A stretch of 36,656 bases of DNA from BP-133 sp040756995 (GCA_040756995.1 JBFLYK010000063.1:1-36656), one strand, 5' to 3'. Counted from the stretch's first letter, positions 8,792 to 17,640 are shown. Numbers and translations: made by a program. The notes: generated by a model from the sequence alone, not told the origin.

Positions 8792-11700
8792 TCAGGGCGG
8801 GCTGAGCAGGGTGAGGTGGGCGCGGCCCTCGAAGCGGATGCCCTGGTAGGTGCCCTGGAATTCCTGTTCCTCGTCGGCGACCATGCCGAGGGCGGGGACC
8901 CAGCAGGAGCGTTGGTGCTGGGTGCCCTCGACGGCGCCGGTGAAGGTGGTGTCGCGCTCGACGACGGAGCAGCGGTAGTTGCGGCCGGCGACAACCACGG
9001 TCCGTTCCCCGGTGACTTTGGCGGTGGTCGTGCCTTTGGTGTCCTCCGCCGTCCACTGGCTGGTCCAGGTGTCGCCGATGCGGACGGGCCAGCGCAGCAG
9101 CAGTTGCGGTGGCGTGAAGGTGCCGCCGTAGGTGAGGCCGGCGGAGGCGACGCGCAGGGCGAGGAGATCGACGGCGGCGGGGCCGTAACGGCGCCGTTCG
9201 TCGACGGTCCCGGAGCTCGATTCGGTCAGCACCCGAATCTCGGCGGTGTGGTCGTCGCCGCCGATCCGGCTGACCTGGGTGGTGGTCTCCTCGTTGAACG
9301 GCTGGGTGCTGCCGGCCAGGCCGATCTTGCGGGTGCCTTCGGCCCGGTAGCGCCATCCGCCGGCGGCGGGGATGGCCACCCGGGCCGCCCCGGCCGGGGC
9401 GGCCGGCGTCGCCGTGGTGGAGGTGGTGGCTGGCCCGGCGGTGGTGGACGCCGTCGCGCCGGTGGCGGCAGTCGACGCCGGCCCCCCCTGCCCGGCGCCG
9501 GCTGGCGGCCTCGTCGTCGAGCTGGCCGCCGCGGGACGCCCGGCGGCGGACGTGGTCGTGGTGGCGCCGCCCGTACCGGTGACCGAGCCGGCGCCGGTGG
9601 CGGAGCCCGCGGCGGTGGTCGGCGTAGCGGCGGTCGCCGGAGCGGTCGATCCCGGAACGCCCGCCGCTTCCTGTTCCGGGGGGCGGGTCTGGCCGGCGGC
9701 GACGCGCACCACCGGCGCGTCGGGCCGGCCGCTCAGGCCGAGGGCGACGAGCGCCGCGGCCAAGACGGCGATCCCGGCGCCGGAGAAGCCGATGGCGACC
9801 CGGCGATGGGCTCCCTGGCGGACCGGGGCGCTGGAGGGCCAGAAGGCGTAGCGGCCGAGGAGGATGGTGGCGGCCGGCACGAGCAGGGTCCGCACCACGA
9901 AGGTGTCGAGCAGGATCCCGATCCCGACGCCGAAGCCGATCTGGCGGATGCTGGGGATGGGGGTGATGAGCAGGGCGGCGAAGGTCCCGGCCAGGATGAA
10001 CCCGGCCGAGGTGATGGTCCCCCCGGTGAGGACGAGCCCTTCCCGGGCGGCGTCGGCGACGGACCGGCCGGCGTCGAGCTCTTCCCGGATCCGTCCGGCG
10101 ATGAAGATGTTGTAGTCGGCGCCGAGGGCCACCAGGATCACGAACAGGAACGGCGGCAGCCAGAACGCCAGGCCCGGCTCGCCCAGCAACCCCTGGAACA
10201 TGCCGGCCGAGATCCCCATGGCGGCCAGCAGCGACAGGAGCACGCTGGCCATCAGGTACAGCGGCGCCACCACGGACCGCAGCAGCACGGCCAGGATCAC
10301 GAGGACGGCGCCGACGACGATGGACCCGACCGTGCGCAGGTCCTGGCCGGCCAGGTCCTCGATGTCGGCGAAGAATGCGCTCGGCCCGGCCACGGCCAGC
10401 CGGTCGCCGGCCAGGGGCCCACCGGCCAGCTCGGCGGCCGCCCGGTCGTCGAGCTCCCGGACCACCTGGAGCGCCCGGCGGGCGTAGGGGCTGCCGTCGA
10501 GGGCCACCACCAGCCGGGTCGTCGAGTCGGCACCGCCGAGGAAGAAGCCCAGCCGGTCCCGGAGCTGCGGATAGGCGCTGAGGATCCCGGCGTCGATCCG
10601 CAGCCCCCGGGGCGACGTCAAGGCGTTGACCAGCGGGGTGACGTCGACCCGGTCGGGGTCGAGGCCGAGCGCCTTGAGGTCGGTCGACCCGCCGGTCAGG
10701 CGGGAGATCGTCTGCATGGTGAGCGGCGCCCCGGCCGGCTGGGTGATCGAGCGGACCTCGGCCACCCCCGGCACGCGGCGCAGCGCCTCGGTCAGCCGAT
10801 CGACGGCGTCCAGGCGGGCGTCGGAGAGAAGCGACCCCTCGCTGGAAACGACGAGGAAGATGGGGGCCAGCAGCCCGGCGGGGTAATGCTCGGCCAGCGC
10901 TTCGAACCCCCGGCGGGCGCCGGCGTCGGGCGGCAACTCGGACGGGATGTCGAACGACTGGTGCATCCGGGTCACGCCCGCCGCCGGGACGGCCAGCAGC
11001 AGCGTCCCGGCCACCAGCACCGCGGCGGGGCGTCGCGCCACCAGCCCGGCGATGCGGACCCACCGGGCGCGCTCCCCGCCGGCGCGGTCACGACCGGGCC
11101 GGCTGGGCCAGAAGGCGGCGCCGCCGGCCAGTCGCAACAGCGCGGGAGTGAGCGTCAGCCCGGCCACGAGGGTGACGGCGATGGCCAGGCCCAAGACCGG
11201 CCCGAACGACCGGAACAGCCCCAGCTCGGCGGCCAGGAAGGCGAAGAACCCCACGGTCACGGTGGCCGCCGAGGCGGTGATCACCGGGCCGACGGCGATC
11301 AACGCCCGCTGGAGCGCCGGGCGCAGACCCCCCGGGTCGGACCGGGATTCGCGGAACCGGGAGATGACGAACAGGGCGTAGTCGGTGCCGGCCCCGAAGG
11401 CGATCACGACCATGAACGTCTCGACCAGGCTGGCGACCTCGAGCCCCGCTTCGGCCAGGTAGCCCGACAGGCCCCGGGCGACCAGGAAGGCGCAGCCGAT
11501 GCTGACCAGGGAGATCAGCGGGGCCAGCACCGACCGGTAGACCAGGACCAGGATGACCAGCACCAACACGACGGTGGCCACGGCGGTGCGGTCGAACGAC
11601 TCCAGCGTGGCGTCGGCCTGGTCCGACGCCAGCGCCGCCAACCCGGTGACGTGGTGCTCCAACCCCGCCGGAGCCGTCGCCGCCAGGTGGTCCCGCAGGA

Positions 11701-12151
11701 AGGCCACCGCCTCGTTGCCCGAGGCGGTGAAGATCGCCGCTCGGAGGCTGACCATGACCAGCTCGGCGGCGCCGTCGGGGGCCCGCAGCACCGGGGCCAG
11801 CTCCGGCGCCGTCGCCGCCGTCTGCACCCCTTTGACGTGCTCGGCCACGGCGGGCGAGGCCAGGAACTCGGCCAGGGAGGCGACATAGGCCCGGTCCGCA
11901 TCGACCAGACCGCCGGGCCGGGCCAGGACGAGAACCGCCGGGTCGCGGGTCGGGTCGTCGGGGAACTCCCGGCGCAGCAGGGCGTCGGCCCGGCCCGACG
12001 GCGCCGACTCCGGCACGAAGGCGGTCTGGTCAGCGGTGCCCAGGCTGCTGAGCGACGGCGCCGCCAGCGTGAGACCGACCGTGACGGCCAGCCAGGCCAC
12101 CACGATCAGCGGAGCCCGGCGGTCGACGACGCCGGCCAGGCGGGGGAACAT
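8792..12151 (-). CDS. MMPL/RND family exporter with an added C-terminal extracytoplasmic domain
   Basis: An 1119-residue protein. Residues 1-770 form a complete MMPL-type RND transporter with two similar halves. Each half has a hydrophobic helix, a large outer loop and a bundle of helices, including GTDYALFVISRFRE (near 255) and LGADYNIFIAGRIREE (near 680). A further transmembrane helix (GIAVLAAALVALGL, near 795) leads into a long Thr/Ala/Pro/Gly linker (about 805-925). The last 190 residues look like a beta-rich extracytoplasmic domain (RWPVRIGDTWTSQW, two cysteines) that ordinary MMPL proteins lack. MMPL proteins export lipids and other hydrophobic molecules using the proton gradient. The ATG shares one base with the stop of the TetR gene, so the pair is translationally coupled and TetR probably controls the exporter. 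Confidence 0.92.
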   Translation of the reverse strand: MFPRLAGVVDRRAPLIVVAWLAVTVGLTLAAPSLSSLGTADQTAFVPESAPSGRADALLRREFPDDPTRDPAVLVLARPGGLVDADRAYVASLAEFLASPAVAEHVKGVQTAATAPELAPVLRAPDGAAELVMVSLRAAIFTASGNEAVAFLRDHLAATAPAGLEHHVTGLAALASDQADATLESFDRTAVATVVLVLVILVLVYRSVLAPLISLVSIGCAFLVARGLSGYLAEAGLEVASLVETFMVVIAFGAGTDYALFVISRFRESRSDPGGLRPALQRALIAVGPVITASAATVTVGFFAFLAAELGLFRSFGPVLGLAIAVTLVAGLTLTPALLRLAGGAAFWPSRPGRDRAGGERARWVRIAGLVARRPAAVLVAGTLLLAVPAAGVTRMHQSFDIPSELPPDAGARRGFEALAEHYPAGLLAPIFLVVSSEGSLLSDARLDAVDRLTEALRRVPGVAEVRSITQPAGAPLTMQTISRLTGGSTDLKALGLDPDRVDVTPLVNALTSPRGLRIDAGILSAYPQLRDRLGFFLGGADSTTRLVVALDGSPYARRALQVVRELDDRAAAELAGGPLAGDRLAVAGPSAFFADIEDLAGQDLRTVGSIVVGAVLVILAVLLRSVVAPLYLMASVLLSLLAAMGISAGMFQGLLGEPGLAFWLPPFLFVILVALGADYNIFIAGRIREELDAGRSVADAAREGLVLTGGTITSAGFILAGTFAALLITPIPSIRQIGFGVGIGILLDTFVVRTLLVPAATILLGRYAFWPSSAPVRQGAHRRVAIGFSGAGIAVLAAALVALGLSGRPDAPVVRVAAGQTRPPEQEAAGVPGSTAPATAATPTTAAGSATGAGSVTGTGGATTTTSAAGRPAAASSTTRPPAGAGQGGPASTAATGATASTTAGPATTSTTATPAAPAGAARVAIPAAGGWRYRAEGTRKIGLAGSTQPFNEETTTQVSRIGGDDHTAEIRVLTESSSGTVDERRRYGPAAVDLLALRVASAGLTYGGTFTPPQLLLRWPVRIGDTWTSQWTAEDTKGTTTAKVTGERTVVVAGRNYRCSVVERDTTFTGAVEGTQHQRSCWVPALGMVADEEQEFQGTYQGIRFEGRAHLTLLSPP

Positions 12152-12735
12152 CAGCCCGCCCCGAGGCCGGCCAGCACCACGTCGACCACGGCGGCGCCCA
12201 CCGCCTCCTCGGCGAAGACGGGATCGACGACCAGCGACTGGAACGCCGGGATCGTCACCGCGCCGAAGATCGCCGCCGCGACCCGCGCCGGGTCGGTCAC
12301 CGGTCGCAGCGAACCGTCCGCCGCCCCCGCCTCCAGCAGACGCATGACCGGGGCATGGAACGCCCCGGTGAGGCTCTCGGCGATGTCGGGAAGCCGCCCG
12401 GCCCGCTCCAGGTCGGCGATCAATACCCGGCAGGCCGCCGGCCGCCGGCCCATGAGTGCCAGCACCGCCCGGACGACCTGCTCCAACCGCTGCCGGGCGT
12501 CACCGGGCGACTCGACGGCCGCGGCCTGCACGACCCGAGCCAGGTCTCCCAGCGTGGACCGCAACAGCCGCTGGAGCACCGCCTCCTTGCCGCTGAAGTG
12601 GTAGTAGAGCGTGGCCCGGGGCACACCGGTGGCGGCGGCGAGATCCTCCATCCGGACAGTGTCGAAACCCCGCCCGGCGAACACCGCTGCCACCGACTCC
12701 TCGGCGCCTCGCATCCGGGAAGGAACCGCCCGCAC
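12151..12735 (-). CDS. TetR family transcriptional regulator of the MMPL exporter
   Basis: A 194-residue regulator with an N-terminal helix-turn-helix of TetR type (VRMEDLAAATGVPRATLYYH, followed by FSGKEAVLQRL) and an all-helical ligand domain. The GTG at 12735 gives this length; the in-frame ATG seven codons later is possible. The stop overlaps the exporter start by one base (TGATG), so one transcript is likely. TetR members usually repress their own operon until a ligand binds, often a substrate of the adjacent exporter. The 14-bp triplicate at 12782-12823 lies 47-88 bp upstream and could be part of the control region. Confidence 0.93.
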   Translation of the reverse strand: MRAVPSRMRGAEESVAAVFAGRGFDTVRMEDLAAATGVPRATLYYHFSGKEAVLQRLLRSTLGDLARVVQAAAVESPGDARQRLEQVVRAVLALMGRRPAACRVLIADLERAGRLPDIAESLTGAFHAPVMRLLEAGAADGSLRPVTDPARVAAAIFGAVTIPAFQSLVVDPVFAEEAVGAAVVDVVLAGLGAG

Positions 12736-12781
12736 CCGTCACCCCGCTTCCCTCGGCACGCCCGACGACCCGTCGCGCTGC

Positions 12782-12823
12782 AACCCGACCCCAGTAACCC
12801 GACCCCAGTAACCCGACCCCAGC
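12782..12823. repeat. Three tandem 14-bp repeats upstream of the TetR-MMPL operon
   Basis: The unit AACCCGACCCCAGT occurs three times head to tail (12782-12795, 12796-12809, 12810-12823), with only the last base of the third copy changed. It lies between the TetR start and the downstream end of the methyltransferase gene. It may act as spaced operator sites or a mononucleotide-rich minisatellite whose copy number varies. There is no dyad symmetry within the unit. Confidence 0.85.
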
Positions 12824-12918
12824 ACCCCATTCGCCACCAAGTTTAAACACACAATCCAACAACATCGCAAACCGAAGGCAAGGCGGAGCGGGAACGGCGC
12901 CCGGACGGCCGCGGAATT

Positions 12919-13797
12919 TTATGACGAGCCGGGCACCCTCCGGCCGCGGGCGGCGACGAGGACCGGCGCCATCGCCCACACGGCGTCGTCGTCGAGGAGC
13001 GGGTTGACGGCCCGGAGGCTCCGGGCCATCTGCCGGCGGAGCGGCGCGACTCGCTGCAGCAGGCCGGGCGCCGTCCACGGCGAGGCGGAGCGCAGGGCGG
13101 CGGGCGGCTCGGCGATGATCTCGGCGAAGCGGGCCACGCTGAGGCGGGCCATCTCCGCCGGGCCGGAGCCACCCCGGATGAACACCGCTCGCCCTTCGGC
13201 GGTCACGTCCGCCAGCCCGAGCTGGCAGAGCTGAGCCGGGAGGCGATGCCCGACCCGGGCGTCGAGGCCGGCGGGCCGCACGGCGGTCATGACCGCCCGG
13301 AACAACGCCGGCAGCAGCACCGCCGCCCGGCGGACCGCCGGCGACGGCCGGCTCGAGGATAGCGCCACCCCCGAGAACTCGAACGCCTCGACCACCAGCC
13401 AACCCCCCGGCGCCAGCGCCCGGGCCATCCGGGCCAGGGCCACGTCCCGATCGCGGAGGTGCTCGAGCACGAGACGGGTGTGGACGACATCAAAAGCACC
13501 CTCTTCGAGTTCGTCCACCACGACGTCGTGGCGGCGGACCTCCAGGCCGGGCAGGCCCAGACCTTCGAGGAAGCCGGTATCCAGATCGGTGGCCACCACC
13601 CGCCCGGTCGGCCCGACCCGGTCGCAGAGCCAGCGGGCCACCGTGCCCGAACCCCCGCCGATCTCGAGGCAGCGCCAGCCGGAGCTCACGCCGACGGCCT
13701 CGAATTCCCGGATGGTGCCGGGATCGAACACCGACCCGAGCCCGTCGAGTCGCTCACGCTCACCGGCCCAGCCGTGATCGAGCAGGTAGGTAGTCAC
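12919..13797 (-). CDS. SAM-dependent class I methyltransferase
   Basis: A 292-residue protein starting with GTG 13797 behind a strong GAGAGGAGAG site. The Rossmann motif I is CLEIGGGSGTVARWL (near residue 44), followed by the acidic strand VVATDLDTGFLE and motif FDVVHTRLVLEHLRD, so the SAM-binding core is complete. The C-terminal 130 residues are helical and would form the substrate cap. It methylates an unidentified small molecule; the fold alone does not say which. It is transcribed in the same direction as the TetR-MMPL pair but 184 bp upstream of it. A perfect 19-bp palindrome precedes it. Confidence 0.9.
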   Translation of the reverse strand: MTTYLLDHGWAGERERLDGLGSVFDPGTIREFEAVGVSSGWRCLEIGGGSGTVARWLCDRVGPTGRVVATDLDTGFLEGLGLPGLEVRRHDVVVDELEEGAFDVVHTRLVLEHLRDRDVALARMARALAPGGWLVVEAFEFSGVALSSSRPSPAVRRAAVLLPALFRAVMTAVRPAGLDARVGHRLPAQLCQLGLADVTAEGRAVFIRGGSGPAEMARLSVARFAEIIAEPPAALRSASPWTAPGLLQRVAPLRRQMARSLRAVNPLLDDDAVWAMAPVLVAARGRRVPGSS

Positions 13798-13830
13798 GGG
13801 CTCTCCTCTCGCGCGCCGATTGCGGCTGTG

Positions 13831-13849
13831 GTCGGCCGGACCGGCCGAC
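13831..13849. promoter_or_regulatory. Perfect palindrome upstream of the methyltransferase gene
   Basis: GTCGGCCGG, one central A, then CCGGCCGAC: nine base pairs of perfect dyad symmetry ending 34 bp upstream of the GTG at 13797. The position fits an operator for a dimeric repressor. GC-rich palindromes do arise by chance in such DNA, so this is a candidate only. Confidence 0.45.
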
Positions 13850-14040
13850 CGCGAACCGGCATACCTTAAGGGATTCTCCGCTCCGGCCGACGGTCACGGC
13901 ACCAGCGGAAGGGCCCGCCAAAGTAAGCGACCGTGAACGACGCACCCCGCGGTCCGGGGAACGTCAGGCGCCGGACGGACTCCCCGACGAACGCCGGTCT
14001 TTGCTGACACTCCGAACGCCCCTACGGCGATCAGGGGCCG

Positions 14041-14690
14041 TCACGACTCCGGCTGGCCGGAACGGAAGCGGGCGACGTCGACCACGATGAACAGCGCCTC
14101 GGCCCGGGCCACGACCTCGGTGCCGTGGCGGGCGACGCAAGTCACGTGGAGCTTGCGGCCGTCGCGCCGCTCCAGCCGGGTGCGGAACTCGACCGGAACG
14201 TCGACCGGCACAGGGGCCAGGTAGTCGACGCTCAGCCGGGCGGTGTAGGCCGGAGCACGAGCCAGCGCCAACGCTCCTCCGGTCACGTCGTCGAAGACGG
14301 CCGCCACCATGCCGCCGTGCACCCGTCCGGGCGCGCCCTCGAATGCCGGGCCGAACCGGACGTCGCCCACGATCTCGTCGCCGTCGCGGCGGAAGGTCAC
14401 GTCGGCCGCCGTCGGGCTGGCCGCCCCTGACCTGACACCGGCCCCTCGCCCAGCGTCGACGAGAAGTCGTCCAGGGCTGGATCGGTGAGCAGAGGAAGCA
14501 GCTCGGCGACGTCGTCCCCGCGGCGGCGCGGCGCCCCCTCCACGCACTCAGCCAAGCGCGCCGCGTCGGCGGTGACGCCGGCCAGCGTCGCGTCGTCCGG
14601 TTCGTGGGCCACGAGCCCGTGGGCCAGCCGCCGGAGCGCCTGGGCCGCGGTTCGCCGGAGTTCCGCGCCGCCCGGACCGTTGGTGCTCAT
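14041..14690 (-). pseudogene. PaaI-like hotdog thioesterase split by a 5-bp tandem duplication
   Basis: ATG 14690 opens a frame for a helical N-terminal part (LRRTAAQALRRLAHGL to LDDFSSTLGEGPVSG). The frame then fails at 14426-14435, where CCTGA is present twice in a row. Deleting one copy joins VSG directly to AASPTAADVTF and restores one protein of about 215 residues. The C-terminal part is a clear hotdog fold thioesterase with FEGAPGRVHGGMVAAVFDD, the usual catalytic/substrate region, and the central strand TARLSVDYLAPVPV. Such enzymes hydrolyse acyl-CoA thioesters. The C-terminal half alone could still be translated from a later start, as a plain PaaI-type protein of about 130 residues. 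Confidence 0.85.
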
Positions 14691-14759
14691 CACATCCGCC
14701 CGATGGCCCCGCCGCGCGACCGCAGCCCCGCGGTCGCCGCCGGGACGGCAACATTCCGA

Positions 14760-14780
14760 GTTTGGATTCACGATTCAAAC
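14760..14780. promoter_or_regulatory. Imperfect inverted repeat between divergent thioesterase and anti-sigma genes
   Basis: GTTTGGA and TTCAAAC flank a 7-bp centre (one mismatch in seven) in the relatively AT-rich gap between the two divergent start codons. It may be an operator or overlap a promoter. Support is limited to symmetry and position. Confidence 0.3.
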
Positions 14781-14907
14781 ATTCGACCGAACCATCCCCG
14801 GGCGCAAACCGCCGTGGGCCAAGGTTCGGCGAATATTCCCCCGGCTCGGACCGTCTCTCCGGCGCGAGGTTGGGTTTGCACAACTTCGGAAGGGACGACA
14901 GACGACA

Positions 14908-16479
14908 GTGAACGGTCACGAGGGCCCGGTGCTGAGCGGTGGCGCCGCGAGGCGGTGGCGGCTGCGCCGGCGACATCCGTCGTCGCTGGTGCTCGGCGCC
15001 TGGTTCGACGGCGAGGAGGCCCCCGGGGTTGCCGACCATCTCCCGGGCTGTGACCGCTGCCGCCGGCAGATCCACGACCTGCGGCGGATCCGGGCCGCGC
15101 TGCGCTCGGAACCGGTCCCGGCCCCGCTGCGCCGTCCCCGCTCCGCTTTGGCCGCGAGGGCCGTGCCGGTCCTGGCGGTCGTGGCGGTCGTGGTCGGGTT
15201 GGCCGGCCAGGTGTCGTTGCCCGATCAACTCGAGACCGCCCGCCGGCACCTCCCGCCGGCACTGGGCGGTCCTTCGGCGGGCGACCCCTCCGAGGCGGCG
15301 GACAGGCCGCCCGCCCCTACGGGCGACGCCGACACCGACGTGGCGTTGCCGCCCTCGACCGGCGAGAGCCAACCCGGTTCCGGCCCGGCGGCCTCCGGGC
15401 CGGCCCTGCCGGGCCCGACCCGGCCGGCCTCCCCGTCGGGCACCACCACCACCGCCGCCGGCCCTCACCCGGCGGGGCCTCCCGCCCCCGGGCAGCAGGC
15501 GGCCGATCCTCCGGCACCGACCCTGACCGCCCCCGTCCGCCTCGGTGCGGTCCTCCCCGCCGACGACGAAGCGGCCGAGATCGCCCTGGCGCTGCAACGG
15601 GCGGTCGAGTTCGCCAACCGTTCCGGAGGCGTCGGCGGCCGGCCAGTGGAGCTCCGGACCGCCCCCGCCCACGACCCGGGGGCGGTCCGGACCATGGCGA
15701 CCTCGGTCGACGCCTTCGTCGGCGGGGCGGCCGCGCCGGTCCCGGCGGGAATCCCCTGGGTCTTCCCCGCCGATCCCGCCGTCCGGGGAGAAGACGTCGT
15801 GGCCGCCGAGGCCTCCCCCTTCGAAGTCGGCGCCCGCCTCGCCGAGGACCTCGACCAGCGGGCCGTCCCCGGCCCGGTCGGCGCGGTCGTCGGTGACGGC
15901 CCCGACGGCGCGCTGGCCGACGGCGTCGCCAGCCAGCGTCGAACCGTGCGGGTCACCGCCGCCCGCGACGACAGCTGCCGCGACCAGCTCCGCGCGCTCC
16001 GGCGCCGCGACGTCACCGTCGTCGTGCTGGCCGGCGGCCCCGACCTCGTCGAGCGCTGCACCGTGGCGGCGGCCTTTCTGGCCTGGCGGCCACCGGGAGG
16101 GATCCTCGTCCCCCCGTCCGCCGCCTATGCCCATCTCGAACGGAGCCCGGCCGCCCAAGGTGTCCGTACCGTGCTCGGCCTGCCGTGGCCCGACAGCGAC
16201 ACGCCGGGAGCGAACCGCTACCGGGCCGCGGTGCCCGGCAGGCAGTCGTATCGGGCGCTGGTCTCCTTCGCCGCCGTCGAGCTGGCCGTGCAGGTCGCCC
16301 GCAACGAAGGCGCGGTGCGGGCGGAGCGGCTCCGGAGCGGGAGCTGGCGCTCCGACCTCTTCCACCTCGAAGGCGGCCACCACCGCCAGCGGCCGGTGAT
16401 GGTCGCCTCGCTCGGCCGGTGGTTCCCCCAGCCGACGCCCCGCCCCGCCCCACCCGGCGAGAGCGAACGGCCCGGGTGA
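14908..16479 (+). CDS. Membrane anti-sigma factor with an extracytoplasmic periplasmic-binding-protein-like domain
   Basis: A 523-residue protein from GTG 14908 (AAGGGA about 12 bp upstream). Residues 15-75 form a ZAS anti-sigma domain: SLVLGAWFDGEEAPGVADHL, then His44-x3-Cys48-x2-Cys51 in HLPGCDRCRRQI, and a basic helix. One transmembrane helix follows (AVPVLAVVAVVVGLAG, about 84-100), then a Pro/Thr/Gly-rich linker to about 205. Residues 209-505 resemble a type I periplasmic binding protein of the branched-chain amino acid receptor class: strand VRLGAVLPADDE, helix ALALQRAVEFANRSGGVGGR, strand VELRTAP, then GAVVGDGPDGALADGVAS and later alternating strands and helices. ZAS proteins hold an ECF sigma factor inactive, and the sigma factor is the next gene. 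The inference is that ligand binding outside alters sigma release inside. The sensor fold is assigned by pattern only. Confidence 0.8.
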   Translation: MNGHEGPVLSGGAARRWRLRRRHPSSLVLGAWFDGEEAPGVADHLPGCDRCRRQIHDLRRIRAALRSEPVPAPLRRPRSALAARAVPVLAVVAVVVGLAGQVSLPDQLETARRHLPPALGGPSAGDPSEAADRPPAPTGDADTDVALPPSTGESQPGSGPAASGPALPGPTRPASPSGTTTTAAGPHPAGPPAPGQQAADPPAPTLTAPVRLGAVLPADDEAAEIALALQRAVEFANRSGGVGGRPVELRTAPAHDPGAVRTMATSVDAFVGGAAAPVPAGIPWVFPADPAVRGEDVVAAEASPFEVGARLAEDLDQRAVPGPVGAVVGDGPDGALADGVASQRRTVRVTAARDDSCRDQLRALRRRDVTVVVLAGGPDLVERCTVAAAFLAWRPPGGILVPPSAAYAHLERSPAAQGVRTVLGLPWPDSDTPGANRYRAAVPGRQSYRALVSFAAVELAVQVARNEGAVRAERLRSGSWRSDLFHLEGGHHRQRPVMVASLGRWFPQPTPRPAPPGESERPG

Positions 16480-16700
16480 GCCGACCACCCCGCCGCGCCG
16501 GCCCCTGCCGGGAGCACCGCTCTTCCCCCGGCGCGACCTCCGCGGCGCCAGCCGCCGCCTCCTCCCCGTCACGACCGGCCACCGTGGCCGGTGCCGCCGC
16601 CCCGCCCCCGCTGCCCAGCGCTCCAGCGGCGGCCCCGGTTCCCCCGTCGCTCGTTCCTTCCTGGTCGTCGCCGCAAGCCGGGGCCGGTGGCCCGGTGGCG

Positions 16701-17258
16701 ATGGCGTTGCCCGCTGCCGCGGCGTCGCATCCCCCCTCCGCGTCGGCCTCGCCGTCGCCCGGCGGCCCTGCCGTCTCCAGCGGGTTGACCTTCGAAGAGC
16801 ACTACCGCCGCCGGTCCGGCGACACCATCCGCTTCGCGGCGGCGATCGTCGGGTCAGCCAACGCCGAAGACATCTGCCAGGAAGCCTGGACGAAGATCTG
16901 GAAGGCGTGGGGCCAAGCCGACCCCGACCGCCTCGACGCCTGGACCTTTCGGATCGTCCGCAACTGCTGCATCGACCGGCTGCGCCAGAACGACCGGCCC
17001 GCCCTGCCCCTCGACCTCGTCGACCCCGCCGGCCCGGCCAGCGTGGAAGCCGACGTCGTCGAACGCCTGGAATACGACGAGATCATCGGCCTGCTCCGTT
17101 CCCTCCCGTCGCCGCTACGGGAGACGATCTGGCTCCGTGAGATCGGCGAACTGGGCTACGCCGAGATCGCCGCCGTCCTCGACGTCCCCATCGGGACCGT
17201 GATGTCCCGCCTCCACAACGCCCGCAGGAAGCTCTCCGGGCGCCTCCGGCGCCGGTAA
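16701..17258 (+). CDS. ECF (sigma-70 family, group 4) RNA polymerase sigma factor
   Basis: Sigma region 2 is clear (LTFEEHYRRRSGDTIRF, then ANAEDICQEAWTKIWKAW and DAWTFRIVRNCCIDRLR), as is region 4 (LPSPLRETIWLREIGELGYA, EIAAVLDVPIGTVMSRLHNA). The linker between them is short and there is no region 1 or 3, which defines the ECF class. The start is uncertain: the frame is open far upstream through Pro/Ala-rich sequence. I give ATG 16701 (185 residues), but GTG 16584 or TTG near 16785 are alternatives and none has a strong ribosome site. It lies 3' of the anti-sigma gene, the reverse of the common order, and is its likely partner. Confidence 0.9.
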   Translation: MALPAAAASHPPSASASPSPGGPAVSSGLTFEEHYRRRSGDTIRFAAAIVGSANAEDICQEAWTKIWKAWGQADPDRLDAWTFRIVRNCCIDRLRQNDRPALPLDLVDPAGPASVEADVVERLEYDEIIGLLRSLPSPLRETIWLREIGELGYAEIAAVLDVPIGTVMSRLHNARRKLSGRLRRR

Positions 17259-17324
17259 CACAGGCGGCAAACCTGAGGTCCGGACCCGGCAGCCGGGAAC
17301 GTTCACCCGAACCTGGCAGCGCCA

Positions 17325-17640
17325 TCCAGCGCGCACAGGCGGGACACGGCCTCGTGGGCAGGCGGCGTCGTCAGACTGGGAACCGCTCCCACGCTGCGAG
17401 CATCCCCGGCCACGGTCTCCTCCCGACCCGTCGCTCAGGACCATCACGGAAAGGCCCCCTCCAGCGAGCTCGGCCAGTGTGGGCGTTGGATCCGGATGAC
17501 CGTCGACGTCGATGACCACCACCCCAGCGGTGAGATGGGCAGCGCCGCCCGGACAGCGGTCCGATCAACCACCGAGATGAGATCAAGCCGGCCGTGCCCG
17601 AAGGCGGCCACCGCCACCGCCCGGCAGTACGTCGCTTGCG
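17325..17640 (-). pseudogene. Decayed copy of the receiver-like gene found at 20812-21195
   Basis: About 300 bp align by eye with 20835-21130, including shared blocks such as GACGACCACCACCCCAGCG-type sequence. Translated pieces match in different frames: VVVIDVDGHPDPTPTLAEL resembles VVVVDVDRHPDPKDALAKL, and AVAVAAFGHGRLDLISVVD resembles AVAVAAFGQGRLDLVVVGD. At least two frameshifts separate the pieces, so no intact product is expected. It is convergent with the ECF sigma gene. Confidence 0.75.

Noticed and set aside
8645..12604. 1319-codon plus-strand frame opposite the MMPL gene
   Set aside because: Composition is Gly/Gln/Asp/Arg-rich without domains; it mirrors the third-position bias of the real minus-strand gene.
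14548..16572. 674-codon minus-strand frame opposite the anti-sigma gene
   Set aside because: No domain, Arg/Gly-rich shadow; the plus strand carries the ZAS motif, membrane helix and binding-protein pattern.
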